Shown here one piece after another: positions 49,303-61,736 of a stretch of DNA of 64,000 bases. The notes beneath the pieces are model-generated. The model worked only from the letters and a program-made list of their open reading frames with translations, did not search any database and was not told the DNA's origin. Within the stretch, counting starts at the first letter, position 1, and each line of letters opens with the position of its first letter. Both the position numbers and the translations under genes were made by a program. This DNA comes from Populus alba (taxonomy: Eukaryota > Streptophyta > Magnoliopsida > Malpighiales > Salicaceae), in NCBI RefSeq assembly GCF_005239225.2, contig NC_133292.1, forward strand, positions 11,867,965 through 11,931,964, read 5' to 3'.

Positions 49303-52143
49303 GCAACCCGTGACTACAACATAAAAGGAAAAAATAATAATACTAAACACATGTTAAAGGAAAATAAAAAATAAAAGAGAGAATTTTTTTATGTGTTAAT
49401 TCTTTGAAGAAGGGTTTTGAACTAACAATGGTGGTGTGGAAAAGGCGCCATGAAAGAAACCTATATGTTGAAAGATTTTTTTTTCCTTGGGATTATGTTG
49501 TGATTACTAGGCAATACTATATAATGGAGAAAAAACAGAATTTGTTTTTAATTAATTCCTTGAAATATTATAAGTGGGTATTTTGGATTTTCTATTAGAA
49601 AAGGACAAGTATTGCGGTTACAATATTTATTACTGGTTTTTAACTTCTTTTTTCTCTTAGGGAAGAGAATCTGCTTTGATTAATAAAATAAAAAAAAATA
49701 TCTTCGATGCATTTAGTAATAAAATAATAATTTTGTTAATAATTAAAATTGATTTTTTATTATATTAAAGAGATTTTATTTCCAAAAACGAATGGAAAAT
49801 GATGTCATATTTATCGCTGATATTTACTTTTGAAATTTGATTTTTGAAAATTTGGTGGATTAAACAAAATATAATTTAAAAAACTGGCTAATTATCCAAT
49901 GCACCATATATTGTAGATACTAAATATAAATCTTACTTTATAAATTTATATATTGTAGATACTAAATATAAATTTGAAGTTATATTTTATAGAATATTAA
50001 ATATTTTGACGTTTTTTACCAGCAAATTCGACATGCAAAAATAGGCAAATATATAATCAGATAATAATCATTATAAACTCGGTTCGAGCCCAACTCTAAA
50101 TTTAGGTTTCCAGAACCAACCCACAACACCAGGGTTCTATTTACTTGCACCGTCTGTATTCAGCCTGATCCACTGAGCAGATGATTGAGTCCAACTCGCA
50201 AGCTTTCGGCCAGTGTTCTTGATAACAACAACCACAACTTGCTTGCTAGACAAAGAGTCATAGGCAAAAGCAAGAATTTCTCATTGAAATATTTCTGATT
50301 CGTCAAGCTGCAAATCTGGTTGTGCTTACAGCATGCCGGTAAATATATTTTTATCAAAAAATATAGATTATGCAATTAAGCTGCCTCCTTTTTTGTCAAA
50401 CACATAATCACAGCATTCATCTACACAAGAAGTAACTGAAATCAACCTTGCATTGAGGGTTTCAAGAAGCACATTGCCATGAAAGGGAGTGCCAAGAAGA
50501 GCAGCAACAATTCAAGCTGGAGGAGGAAAGAAGAAGGGATTGGATTTAAGATAACTAGCCTGCCATGGCCTCCAGAACCTAGCCCATATATACTCAAATG
50601 CTTTAACCATGGGGGACAGTGCAAACCCAGCAAAAACAAAATGCAGCCATCTGCTTCAGAAGAAGGCAGGGATTCGGGTCTTCATTCCCCTCTATCCAGG
50701 ATAATTGATAAGCATATCGATTGTCTTCTCTCTTATCTTTTTATTATACTTCATCATTCTCGTATCATATGTGATTGTTTACAGAAGTTTAAATAAACTT
50801 TTTACTTCGAGCGTCATTATTTGCCCATGGACAACTCACGTGTTGAAAGTGCTTTCGTTTTATATCCATGAACTGTCTTCCAATCGTAGTGTACAGTATT
50901 CTGCCAAAAAAGATTTATCTTGGTGTTATACCAAATCAAACCAACGCGGTGTAAGTTATGAGTAGTAACATATTCATCATCTAGACCGAGCAAGTGAAAA
51001 ACTTAGTTTTTATTTTTTAATTATTATTCAAAATAGAGAATTTTAGAATCTTTGAAGTTTCAGAAAGTTAATACAAGTTAGAAAATTACTAGGAAAATAA
51101 CAAAGTTTGAACAATATTATTATTGAAAATAACGATTAAACAGAACCGTTAATGAAATAATAATTATTTTAAAAATCATGTCACTTCTGATAAACATGTA
51201 TAAAATATCAATTTAAAATTTTATGGAGATTTAATGGTAAAAAAATAAGATTTAAAATCCAATGATCAGAAAAAAATAAATCACCGGAAACACACTGGAG
51301 CTCTAGTTTTTACACCATCGATACTGTTAGAAATATCTCGACAAGACAATTCTAACCATACCTTAAAAAACCACCAAATATGATTGTAAATTATCATAGG
51401 TTTTATTCAGAGTTAATTTAGAGTTAATTACAACCTTGTTTAGTGTTCTTGTTGAAATCTTTATAATAATACTGAAAGTATCGAAAACAATACTCCAATA
51501 TATCCCAGAGACTCACTCTTTTTTTTCTTTTTTCTTTTTTATATATTTATTTCTCTTGCCATGTTATCTTATCTCTTTTCTTTTTTCTTTTTTTTAATTA
51601 TTGAATCTTGAATTTCACTTTCCAACTATTATAACTTTATAAAAATTTGGATTGATTAATTAATTTGTAAAAAAAAAAAAAAACATTATATTGAAACATG
51701 ACCAGTTTTATCATCTTTTTCATTACATCATTCACCACAATTATTAAAAAATATTTTATTACATGGAAAATTCTTCAAGCCAAAAAATATTTTAAACGAA
51801 ACAAAAGTATCCTAAAGCTTCAAGAATTTTCTTGATATGGATGTGGAAATGCTGCCAATGGACAAGGACTTGAGATGGCTTGGTGTATGGATGTGGTCAT
51901 CAAAGATCCCCGTATAAGCAAAACCAATAATTTGAATTAATTAGCACAAATTCCATAATTTAAAGGTTTTGCTTGCTATTATAATTAATGGTCCCTAATA
52001 AACAGGAAACCCTTGGGGAGAATCATGACTTGAGACTTTCACCCATCGAAGCATATATACAAAATGAAGGTTTTCTACTTAGTAATCGAACAAAAGCCGA
52101 GAGAGGAAAATAAGCCCAAAATGTCATTTCACGGCAACCGTGA
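49303..52143. other. Intergenic DNA between AHL and the RBR ligase, no gene called
   Basis: AT-rich, with no recognisable domain. A less AT-rich patch at about 50150-50800 has overlapping open frames on both strands (plus 50479-50796 and minus 50639-50442) of unknown nature. The remainder has no frame I can support. Confidence 0.5.
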
Positions 52144-55100
52144 TCATCGCCTTCTCCCATCGCGAATGATGTTCCTCTCATCCCAGATCGGACAGCTACA
52201 TGTAGGTTTCTTGTTCTTCCACTTAGCTCCACAGGTATAACAGAACTCGTATCCACATCTGTCAGAACAAATAATAGGAAAGGAATGAAGTTAGAACGGT
52301 GTAGGACAAAAAAGTCTTTCGCTTATTTAACCATGACTTCTTATTCCATGCTGTATCAAATTACGATAACAATAAACAAGATGCAAAAAATTGCTGCAGT
52401 AGGGCAAGACTGCTGGGTTTTATAGGTGACAGCTGGGTTCCCCCCATAGGAAACCATACCATTTTCCACCAGTTCAATGTATATAAACGAGAAGCAATAT
52501 TTTCCAACAAAAAAGGCAGTAGATTAGTGCTCCATTGAGAAATAATAGGTGAAAATAGCAATAAGTGTCCAGTAAATGATACAGAGCACGGTTACCTGCA
52601 AGTGATATGATAGCAGCCTTCAGCAAGTTCCACCATATTTTTGCACATCACACATTGGCGCCAAAGTTTTCTTTTTGCAAGGCTATCAAGCATCTTATCT
52701 TCCCTGCGGGGATAAGGTTTAGATCTTTTATAATCATAACAGGTCATATTGTAGTGCCATGGAACTCTGCAGTTGATGCAGAAAAAGTAATGACATTTTA
52801 CACATTTCCTGGCTCCAGATTTTTCACCGCCAACAAATGAAGAATTTGTATATTCCAACACCTCACTTTTTGACATTAATGCAGAGCATCTTGGATATGG
52901 ACAGTAAACTTTCTCTGTAACAGCAATAGAAGCTTCCTTTTTCCTTTGGCTCATTATATCAACTAATTTTGGGTCCAGGAATTCCCCACAAGTCTCAATA
53001 CTAACTTCAGATTTACAGCCTTCATGAGGACACTTAGCCGTTGTCCCTTGAAGTAACTTCACTTCAACATGCTGTTTCATACAGGGAAAGCAATATCTAT
53101 GAAAACAGCCATCAACTGAGAATATATGATCTACATCTGTATCTTCATAGCATATTACACAAGTCTCTTTCAGTTTCCTTTTGCCTTTGCTATTTTCTGC
53201 AGGCCAAGTGATCTGAGAAACTATGGCGTCTTTTGCAAATCTAAATGCAAACTTGACATCAGAGCATGCTACAAGGGACGGCTTACAATCTGCAAACTTT
53301 TTCTGAAGACGAGACACCTGATTCACCAAGGTCGAAATCTTACTGTTTTGTGGTTGAACAGCACCAGTAACCTGCATATACATACAATTTTAACCATCCA
53401 ATAGCAAGGAAGCTTAAAAGACTGAAAAAGGAAAGTGTCAGTGCTGACAATAATGACTAGCAGCTAGAATTTCAACTAACTTAGCTTTGCCGAAAACAAG
53501 CCACTGAATGTTTCAAATTAGGAATCACAGGAAGTCTCAATTGAAGCAAATAGGAAAAGGAAAACAAATAAAAAATTTACCACACCACAACAATGATATT
53601 GCGGACTTCAATTGAAGCAAATGCTTGTCACTTGCAAAATGATTTGTGACAGTGGACAGACTCGGTGCAGGGGTACTTCTGGCTGACAAGGACATCAGGT
53701 TCTTCTCATGGGAAAGGTTTGTAACGGGGCTAAATTCATCAGGGGTACACTGAGGAAAACCATGCTGGAATGACACCGTGGGCAGAAACAACCCGTGGGA
53801 CAATGTTGAAATCAGCAGCGTCGACAAAATTAGCAGCAGGGGCTGAGTCTAGACAATGGATAGTTCAAGGCTTGACAAAAACACTATTGACATGAATGGC
53901 AACGTGCATGGGCAGTGGCAGATTCGGTAGCAGTGTAAGTCTAGTGATTCAGCAGGACATGGGTTGATGTTCAGCATGAATTCTGACTTGGACAGCGGAC
54001 AGTCCAAGGCATGCTGAGACACAGTAGAATGACAGCATGGGTGTTGACAGTTGGGCAGTTGGTTTGTGGGAGGCAAGCCGAGTTACAGCAGTTTGTGACA
54101 GTTTATGGCAGTTTTCGGCAGTTTCTTGTATAGGGAGAAATGGTCAGGACATGTGGAAAAGTGTCTAAATCTGTGTGGGAGCTTAGGGACTGTTTTCTTT
54201 GTAACTTCCACTATGTTCTAATATATGTAGGCTGTAAATATTTACAGTGTAGCATGCAAGGCAGTGACTGTGCATGAGTTCCATGTAATAGTTTAGTTGA
54301 CATCACTTGTATACTTCAAACAAATATAGACAGCACAAAAACATTTTAATTTGATCTCTGGCTCTGCAGCTTGACCGTGTAACAACCGGTTAGGATTTAG
54401 CTTTGAATTCGAAATTTCAGTAACCAGAATCATTCCTGTCACATTGTGGATAGTTTTGAAAGCAGCCATATTTTTGGCTAGGATCTAAAAAAACAAGGGC
54501 ATCCATTACAATCCAACCAAAGTAACATCCTGAAAGAGGAGGCCTTAAAACAGCCCAACAGTAACATTTTCACAGTGAATTCCAAAGGCTAGTTGCACAA
54601 AGACACTATTAAACCAGTGCAAACACACCCAAAGATGATAACAGCAAAAGTTTCTTTACAGCATGAAAAGCTCCTAGGAAGGTATGTTTCTTGTTCAGTG
54701 GCCCAAAAAGCTAGTAAGCTTATCGGTAAGAATTTTACCCGTTTTAAGGAGCAAATCAAATATGTTTTGAGTTTCACCATCATTTACAAATAATATAGGA
54801 TCCTCTATCATGTAACCTAATGAACCCATTGTAGTTTTTTGGGACACAGTTTATAATCAAGGTAACATTAAGAGTTTCGAGACAACATAGTTTATAATCT
54901 TGAAGAGAACTATCATGAGATTGGTGATAAGAGATTTAACTGCATAAAAATCATACCCAAAACAAATCCAGACAAGTCAAAGAATGACTCATCCAAATAA
55001 ACTAAAATCAGGCATTAAAAAAATTAAATCTTTAAAGAAAATCATAATGATAATAATAAAAGGAAACAAAGTAAATTCACTTACATATTGGTAGAGCATA

Positions 55101-56086
55101 GAGTGAAAATCAAGCATTAAAAAAAATAAATCTTTAAGGAAATAATAATGGTGGTGGTGTGGTGGTTCACTTACATATTGGTAGAGCATAAGAGATTTAA
55201 CTACATAAAAATCATACCCAAAACAAACCCAGACAAGTCAAAGAATGACCCATCCAAATAAACTAAAATCAAGCATTAAAAAAATTAAATCTTTAAATAA
55301 TCATAATAATAATAATAGAAGAAGAAGAAGAAGAAGAAAAGAGTGAAATTCACTTACATATTGGTAGAGCATAGAGTGGTCAACAAAGAAGGTGAGGTTT
55401 TTCAAATCCAAAGCAAAAGCAGTGTTTAACCCTTCAATCAAAGCCTGGAGCTCCACTGAAACCCCTGCACAACTCTTATTACTACTACTGCCTTCTGCAC
55501 CAACATCTATACCCTTGCTAACTTCAAAAATCAAATTATCCTTAGAATCACAAATGGCAACTCCAATTCCACCCACAATTACCTTCATATCCCTGATCCT
55601 CTCTTCACTCTCCACTCCCTTGCTATACACCTTGAATAAACTAACCCTCTCTCCATTCTCGAACGGGTCTTCGTAATCATCTCCGTATTCCTCCCATTCT
55701 TCGTCAGGGATGTTCATGATTTCGCTAGCGACTTTTTGATCATGCATTCGACGGTCCAGATCTTCTCTCATTTCTCTCATTAGATTCTCACTTTCTTCAC
55801 GGTCCTTGCGTTCTTGATCCAGCCGCTCGATATCCTCCAGGAAAGAAGTCGAGCAGCAGTCGAAATCTTCTGCTTCTGCTTCTGCTTCTGCTTCTGCTTC
55901 TTCGTTTTTGGGAGCGGAGGAGGAAGATGGCGAGACCGTTGAGGGATGATGATTGAGGATGGAAAGGGAGGCTGTCATCGCTTCTTGCATTTGGAGATTG
56001 AATGCCAAGTCGAGATCAGAGTTTAAGGTTTTGGCCTCTTCGATTTCGCGGCGTTGCTCCGTCAGCACTGCAGACTCCATCTCCAT
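52144..56086 (-). CDS. RBR-type E3 ubiquitin ligase with N-terminal RNase H-like domain
   Basis: RING-between-RING ligase that accepts ubiquitin on a RING2 cysteine. Three exons on the minus strand: 56086-55358, 53371-52596 and 52258-52144; phases close, giving 539 aa. Residues 1-150 are charged, with coiled-coil-like DQERKDREESENLMREMRED and an EAEAEAEAEAE tract coded by a (GCTTCT)n microsatellite. Residues about 165-295 form the RNase H-like domain typical of one plant RBR group. RING1 starts at CVICYEDTD (about 314), the IBR includes CVKCHYFFCINCRVPWH, and RING2 starts WRQCVMCKNM and continues GCYHITCRCGYEFCYTC. The presumed catalytic Cys is residue 501, the last full codon of exon 2. Intron 1 (about 2 kb) hosts an LTR-like repeat and two extra copies of the exon 1 end. 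It resembles plant RSL1-type and unnamed RBR proteins. Confidence 0.93.
53706..54320 (+). mobile_element. LTR-like repeat (copy 2) in RBR ligase intron 1
   Basis: Starts near TGTAACGGGGCTAAATTCAT, parallel to TGTCACAGGGTTAAAATCC at 9610. It shares with copy 1 the blocks CAGCGTCGACA, AATT.GCAGCAGGGG, ACTTGGACA.CGGA.AGTCC, AGGCATGC, GTTGG.TTGTGGGAG and TGTAGCATGCA. It lies antisense to the host gene. No flanking target duplication is clear, so the ends are approximate. Confidence 0.5.
54927..55377. repeat. Direct tandem repeat that copies the exon 1 splice donor of the RBR ligase
   Basis: A unit starting ATAAGAGATTTAACT and running through CAAATAAACTAAAATC begins at 54927 and again at 55189 (period about 262 bp). 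The sequence TTCACTTACATATTGGTAGA with the following GCAT occurs three times, at about 55077, 55166 and 55349. Read on the minus strand it is the last bases of exon 1 plus the GTAAGT donor. The copy at 55349-55377 is the real exon end. Confidence 0.8.
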
Positions 56087-57620
56087 GTCTCGGAGTCGTG
56101 CGATCTTTCGTTTTCTAGGCTGACTAGGTTTTTATATGTTGACGATCAGAGCTGGCTGGCGTGATCGGGAAGTCTTAAACCGGTTCCTCAAATTTTAATT
56201 TTTTAAAAAATATTATTTTTTTATATTTTTTAAAATATTATTTAAGATCCCCGTAATACACAGCAACAAATAAATTATATTTATTAATTATATTTTATAA
56301 AATAAAAACTATACTCACTTCATAAATAAAAAATTCAACTATATTATTTTAGAATTGGTACTTAAAATTAAAAATATCTAATTTTTATCATGCAATCAAG
56401 TAAAAATTATTTTAAACATAAAATATCAAACTCGATTAAGTGGATGGATCATATTATATGTGACTATAATTATTCAATGTGGTATTATATTAATATTTCT
56501 TTAAAAAAAAAAGTTATAGATTGAATCATGCTTTTATTAGTTGGGGTTACCCTAAACTCATGAAATCAATCAATTCAGCTCAAGGTAGCTTTTACATCAT
56601 CCAATAAAAAAATTATACCACACAGTGAGTCTAAGTTAAGAGATTTACCTACTCGTCAAGTTATATTTGAAAATGTAGTTGTTGTTATTTTTTAAAGTGT
56701 TTTTTATTTTAAAAAAATATGTTAATAATATATTTTTTTATTTTTAAAAAATTATTTTCGAGATCAATATATCAAAGTAATTTGAAAACATCAAAAATAT
56801 ATTAATTTAAAAAAAAAAAAAATCAAAATTTTTTGGATATGTTTTTTGAAAAGCACTCCAAAAAAAAAAATGCCCCACGCTTTTAGTGTTTTTTTTTTTT
56901 ACATTTAAAAAATATTGATTTAATCCGTGATACATCATGAGTCAAAAGACTAGTTGAGTTATAAACGGAGATGACACCCCTGATTCCATGAAACCGAATC
57001 TTGAATGGGGTTGATGCACTTGAATCCACTTGTTATGCTTGAATAAAACATGCATGTATCGAATGAAAACATGATCATTAGGCAATGATCAATTCAAGTT
57101 TAATACACAGAAATGATCAATTAATTGATTGGTCGAGGTAGACCTATCAATTCAAGTTTCATTTCCTCGACTTATGTTAGTTGGATCAATACAAAACACA
57201 GCACGAAAATCAACTGTGTCAAAGCCTTTTTTGGGATCAAGAGTTGTTTTTACCATGCAAAAATTACCGATGCCATGCTTCCGGATCAAAGATTCTTGGT
57301 GGATCATGTCAACAATGGCCTCGATTTTGATTATAATACGAATATCTAACTTTTACTTATAATTCTTGGTGGATCATGTCAAAAAATTATTCTTTATAAA
57401 TAATACGAATATCTAACTTTTACATATAAGATTTTGAAGTTCATAGATAATGAATTTATTTTTTATATTATTAAATTTAAAATAATAGAAAGGTTAATTT
57501 CACATGATATTTTTTAAAATATACATAAATAATCTAGTTTAAAAAAATCATTAAAAATGTGATTATAGTTGTGGTTTAAAGTATTTTTTATTTGAAAATA
57601 TATCAAAATAATATTATTTT
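56087..57620. other. RBR ligase upstream region and AT-rich intergenic DNA, no gene seen
   Basis: The first part must hold the leader and promoter of the minus-strand RBR gene. An AT-rich repeat copy lies at about 56680-56870, and another (the left half of an interrupted copy) at about 57555-57620. A short phrase, TTCTTGGTGGATCATGTC, occurs twice near 57290 and 57363. No coding exon is seen. Confidence 0.5.
56680..56870. repeat. AT-rich dispersed repeat copy
   Basis: Contains AATATGTTAATAATATATTT, then TTTTTAAAAAATTATTTTCG, then ATATATCAAAGTAATTTGAA, the fullest version of the family in this window, ending with GAAAAGCACTCC. Confidence 0.55.
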
Positions 57621-58270
57621 CAAGGTTGTTAAAATCGCGATTTTAACACGGTATGGAAAGCCTCATACAAACTCGGATCATAAAATCGGATCGTAAAATC
57701 GTAAGGAATTTTAAAATACATTAAAAAAAATTTATATTTCAAATAAAAATTCATATATAGTTCAAGTACCTTAAAAAACATGCTTCAAATAAAAATTCAT
57801 ACATATTTCAAGCCTTCAAATAAAAATTCATACATAGTTCAAACATCTTAAAATACATGGTTCAAATAAAAATCATACATAATTTAAAATAACTTTTTTT
57901 TGACAATACTTGCACAAAACTTTTCTAGAATTTTTATCAACATCTATCCCATGCTGCCATTCCACATCAAGTCTATTACCAAAAGTATTTTTTCTAGATG
58001 CCATAAGTTCAACAATTCAAGAATCAATTCAAATCAGCCCTGTAATCAATCCAAACATTTTATAATTATAATTAATTTTGATATTAAACATCCAGCTATA
58101 AAAAAAAAAAAAAACTAATACTGCATTCAAAAACTAATACTGAATTCAAAAACATTTTAGATAATACTGCATTTAGATAATACTGCATTAAAAAAAAACT
58201 AACAGAAACTAATATTAAACATTTTAAATAATACATCATTAAAAAAAATAACAGAAACTAATATTAAGCA

Positions 58271-58410
58271 TTTTAAATAATACAGCATTTAGCATTTAGT
58301 AACCGGGGATGTTTAACCATAATTCCTATCCACAGCTACATTTTAAATAATACAGCATTTAGCATTTAGTAACCGGGGATGTTTAACCATAATTCCTATC
58401 CACAGCTACA
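58271..58410. repeat. Two identical 70-bp tandem units
   Basis: 58271-58340 and 58341-58410 are identical base for base, including AGTAACCGGGGATGTTTAAC. The absence of differences points to a recent duplication inside the hAT element, or to an assembly artefact. Confidence 0.95.
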
Positions 58411-58627
58411 TTCTTCTTCTTACATCTAAAAGAGAATCAACATTTCTCTAACCTCAAACAAAACCGCAGGAGACAGAGAGACTAGAAAAAATAGAATTCT
58501 TCCCTTCTCTTCATATATAATTTTCTACCCTCTCTCTTTCTCGTTGCCTCTTACTCTTCCCTTAAATTCAAAACAGGTAATATGTTTGATTTGTTCCCTC
58601 AAATTCTTCCTTCTTGTTTTCGGTGAA

Positions 58628-58760
58628 AGACCCATTTACAGAGTCACAAACCAGCAAAATATCACAATTCAAGCAGTCGGTGAGACCCATTCACAGAGTC
58701 ACAGACCATCAAAAAATCACAATTCAAGCAGTCGGTGAGACCCATTCACATACTTGTTTT
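58628..58760. repeat. 55-bp tandem repeat, two and a partial copies
   Basis: AGACCCATT.ACAGAGTCACA begins at 58628 and 58683, with a partial third unit at 58738. The first two full units differ by a few substitutions; both end AATTCAAGCAGTCGGTG. Confidence 0.85.
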
Positions 58761-59450
58761 TGGTGAGAAACCCATTTCACATACCCATCAAAAAATCAAA
58801 ATTTTCGGTGACATAGGGGGCATGGACATCAGGACATGTCTGCAATTTGACAAATAAATTACTCTAGATTCTAAATTTGCAGAAGGTGAAATGAGATAAA
58901 TGGAATAACTTACGATGGCTGGTGGAGACTGGAGACTGGTCACTAGTCACTAGAGAGTCGCCGTTGTTGTTGTCTGAAATCTAGATCTCACGGTGGCCGG
59001 GGAAAAAGATGGTTGTTCCGGTTCTGTGATGCTATTTGCTGGAACTTGGACGGCTGAGAGAAGGAGAGCAAGGATTTAGTGACTTGGGGATTTCGATTTG
59101 TTCCGGTTCTGTATTGTGTGAAACTGTGAATTGTGAAAGATTGAAAAAAGATGAAGAAAGATGAAGATTTTGGTTTTGTTGCCGTGTTGCGAACTTGCGT
59201 GTGACTGTGTGCACTGTAATAGTTAATAGGCTGGCCGGCCATTGCTTGACACGTGGTGATGAAGAGAACAGTGGCACCCATTTTTTGTTTTGTGACAGAC
59301 GTGTAAAATCGGGTGTAAAATCGTGATTTTGCGCGATTTCACCCGATTTTACCTATTTCCGAGTTTATTGAACGATTTAGCACGTTTAGCCTATATCAAC
59401 TCGTAAAATCGTACGATTTTACGAGTTGACTCGTGATTTTAACAACCATG

Positions 59451-61736
59451 ATTATTTTATTTTTAAAAAAAATATTTTTGATATCAGTATATCAAAATAA
59501 TATAAATATATATAATTTAAAACAATAAAAAATATATATTTTTTAAAAAAAAACTACGTTCTTAAACACTATCTAAAAAATAATTTTAGTATAAAAAATG
59601 ATTTAATAATTTATCAACTACATGTAGAAAATAAAAACGAATATAATGACAATATACTCAATCAATTTGATCAATAGACCTAGGTAGATCAATTTAATCT
59701 TATTTGTTGAATTTTTTACACAAACATAATTACACGTACCATGAATACACAAAATGATTAATATTTACTTGAACAGTTTTTACTATTAGCGGCAACACCA
59801 CCCGTTTATATTTAAAAATCTTGGCGGGCTACGTAGTTAAGTGGGAGATGTTCCCGCCAATTCGCCCAGTTTCATGTTCCATTTGAGCCTTCTGAAGTAA
59901 AGTCAAGGAAAAAAAACACCAGTGCTTGGACCTTGATTTCATGTCCCCGTTAACTAAATCGGGCGCGACTCCGAGTCAACTCGTTGTCGCCACGAGTGGA
60001 TTATAAGATTCCCGCTTTGTTAAATTTTCAATAGACATGAATTTTAAATGATGTAAATATTTAGCGGACGGTAAGCTTAAGCATTTTCATTGTCGAGAGG
60101 GTGTATTGTCTACAGGTAGGCACATGTGGCGTTTGCTATCCAACACGCCGTGATCCAATTAATGGGCCCCGCTCACATGGTCACTAGCCGCCTTCCTGGA
60201 TCGTGAAGAATGAAGATCATTTTAGGGGGTGGTTGAACTTGTTTCGTATTAATGTTTTTAGATTTTTTTTATGATAATCATGTTAAAAAAATATAAAAAA
60301 TTATTTTAATATACTTGTAAATATTCCATTCGCTTGTATATTACTGTTCAAAATCGGAGCAAGAAAATCTAAATGCTAAAATATTTGTAAATTTCGTTTA
60401 GAGAAAGCCAACAAAATCGTGTTGTTTTATATTCAAATACCAATTATTAATATATTCCTGTAATATTTACCTCGAAGCATGTTTATTTGTGATTTATACC
60501 CATGTCAAGATTTATATATAATAAAAGGTTGTAGTATATATTTTTTTTATAAATATATCACTTTGAAAAATAATTTATTTAAGACTAATTTATAAAGAAC
60601 TTAATATCAGTGTGCAAAAATTAACTTAGTTATATTTTTAACACTAGACATAAATAAAACCTTAGTCAGATGGAATTAATCACAGGTAAAGCCTGTATTA
60701 TAATATGAATTGTTGGGGAAAAAAATAAAAATAAAATAAAAAATTTGATGCAGTTATTTATTTATAGTTTTTTATTATGAACAAAAAGGAGTTGTGCTTT
60801 TAGTTCACAAATCCATCAACCCATCACGTTTTGATAAATAAGGAATGACATGATTTATACTCTCCTTTTGTTTTAATTATTCTTTTTATGTTTACCTGTC
60901 TCGTTTTATTTGGTTATTTTTAAACTTGAAGTTTTATAAACATTAATTTTTTTATTATATCCTTCGGTATATTTTTAATTTAAGAATTCACAAACATTTT
61001 AAAACATGCATCAAAATAATTCATTATTACTAGACTTAATGATTTTTAAAAACCATTCAAGTTCTGTAGTGTGTAGTATATGTAATTTTTTATTCAACTT
61101 TTAGAAATTGCTGTGGTATCATAAAAAAAAAGTCAAATTATAAAATGCAATCAGAAAAACAAGAGCGAGGGTGTACACTCTTGCCGTAAGACTGCCTCCA
61201 TCATACCAATCCTTTTTCCCCAAATTCTCTAATTTACAAAAAGGAAAAAATAAAATCCACGTCAACACGTAAATAAGAAAAGAAAAACCCGAGTGCAAAA
61301 TAACTCAGATGAGTCAAACTCGGATCTGAGTCACACACGTAACTCGACATAGGTATTTTTTATCACTATTTCATAGCAGAGAGATGCCGTTCTTCTCTCT
61401 TATCAAGGCACCTTTCTCTCTAAAAAATCCTCAAAATCTTCTTCAATGTGACCGCTGAAACCTAACAAAGATAACCTGGCTTTCTCCGTAAACTTAAAAT
61501 CACAGCAATAAATTTATATTCTGATAATCGAGTTCTGCTTTTTTTTTTTTTGTCAAATTGTTGATTTTTTCCCTTTTTTTTAGATACCTGGATGAGTTTT
61601 TGATCCAGGAGGAGATACAATCGAGTGTGCTATTGAATGTTTGTTTTTATTTGAGTGGAAAATTAGCGATTAAGTGACATTTTGCACTGGATTTTTAAGG
61701 ATTTAGGGTTTGGTTAGATTCGATTGTGATTTTATA
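59451..61736. other. AT-rich intergenic DNA and leader of the DDT/PHD gene
   Basis: Starts with the right half of the interrupted AT-rich repeat (to about 59580). No coding exon is seen to 61736. The last 350 bases, with a CT-rich stretch at about 61390-61440, are probably the leader and promoter of the gene that follows. Confidence 0.5.

Larger units (their letters stand above)
57621..59450. mobile_element. Non-autonomous hAT element with perfect 8-bp target duplication
   Basis: 1830 bp. The left end is CAAGGTTGTTAAAATCGCGA; the right end read inward on the minus strand is CATGGTTGTTAAAATCACGA. These are terminal inverted repeats with the CA.GG start typical of hAT transposons. ATTATTTT flanks it exactly on both sides (57613-57620 and 59451-59458), an 8-bp target duplication as expected for hAT. 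The interior has no transposase frame. It holds subterminal AAATCG/CGATTTTA palindromes, 30-40-base repeats around AAATAAAAATTCATACAT (57730-57890), an identical 70-bp tandem pair (58271-58410) and 55-bp tandem units (58628-58740). It sits inside an AT-rich repeat copy, so it is the younger insertion. Confidence 0.87.

Noticed and set aside
61710..61736. Upstream extension of the DDT/PHD reading frame before the ATG
   Set aside because: The extension begins at a TTG codon; the first ATG at 61737 gives the expected basic N-terminus.
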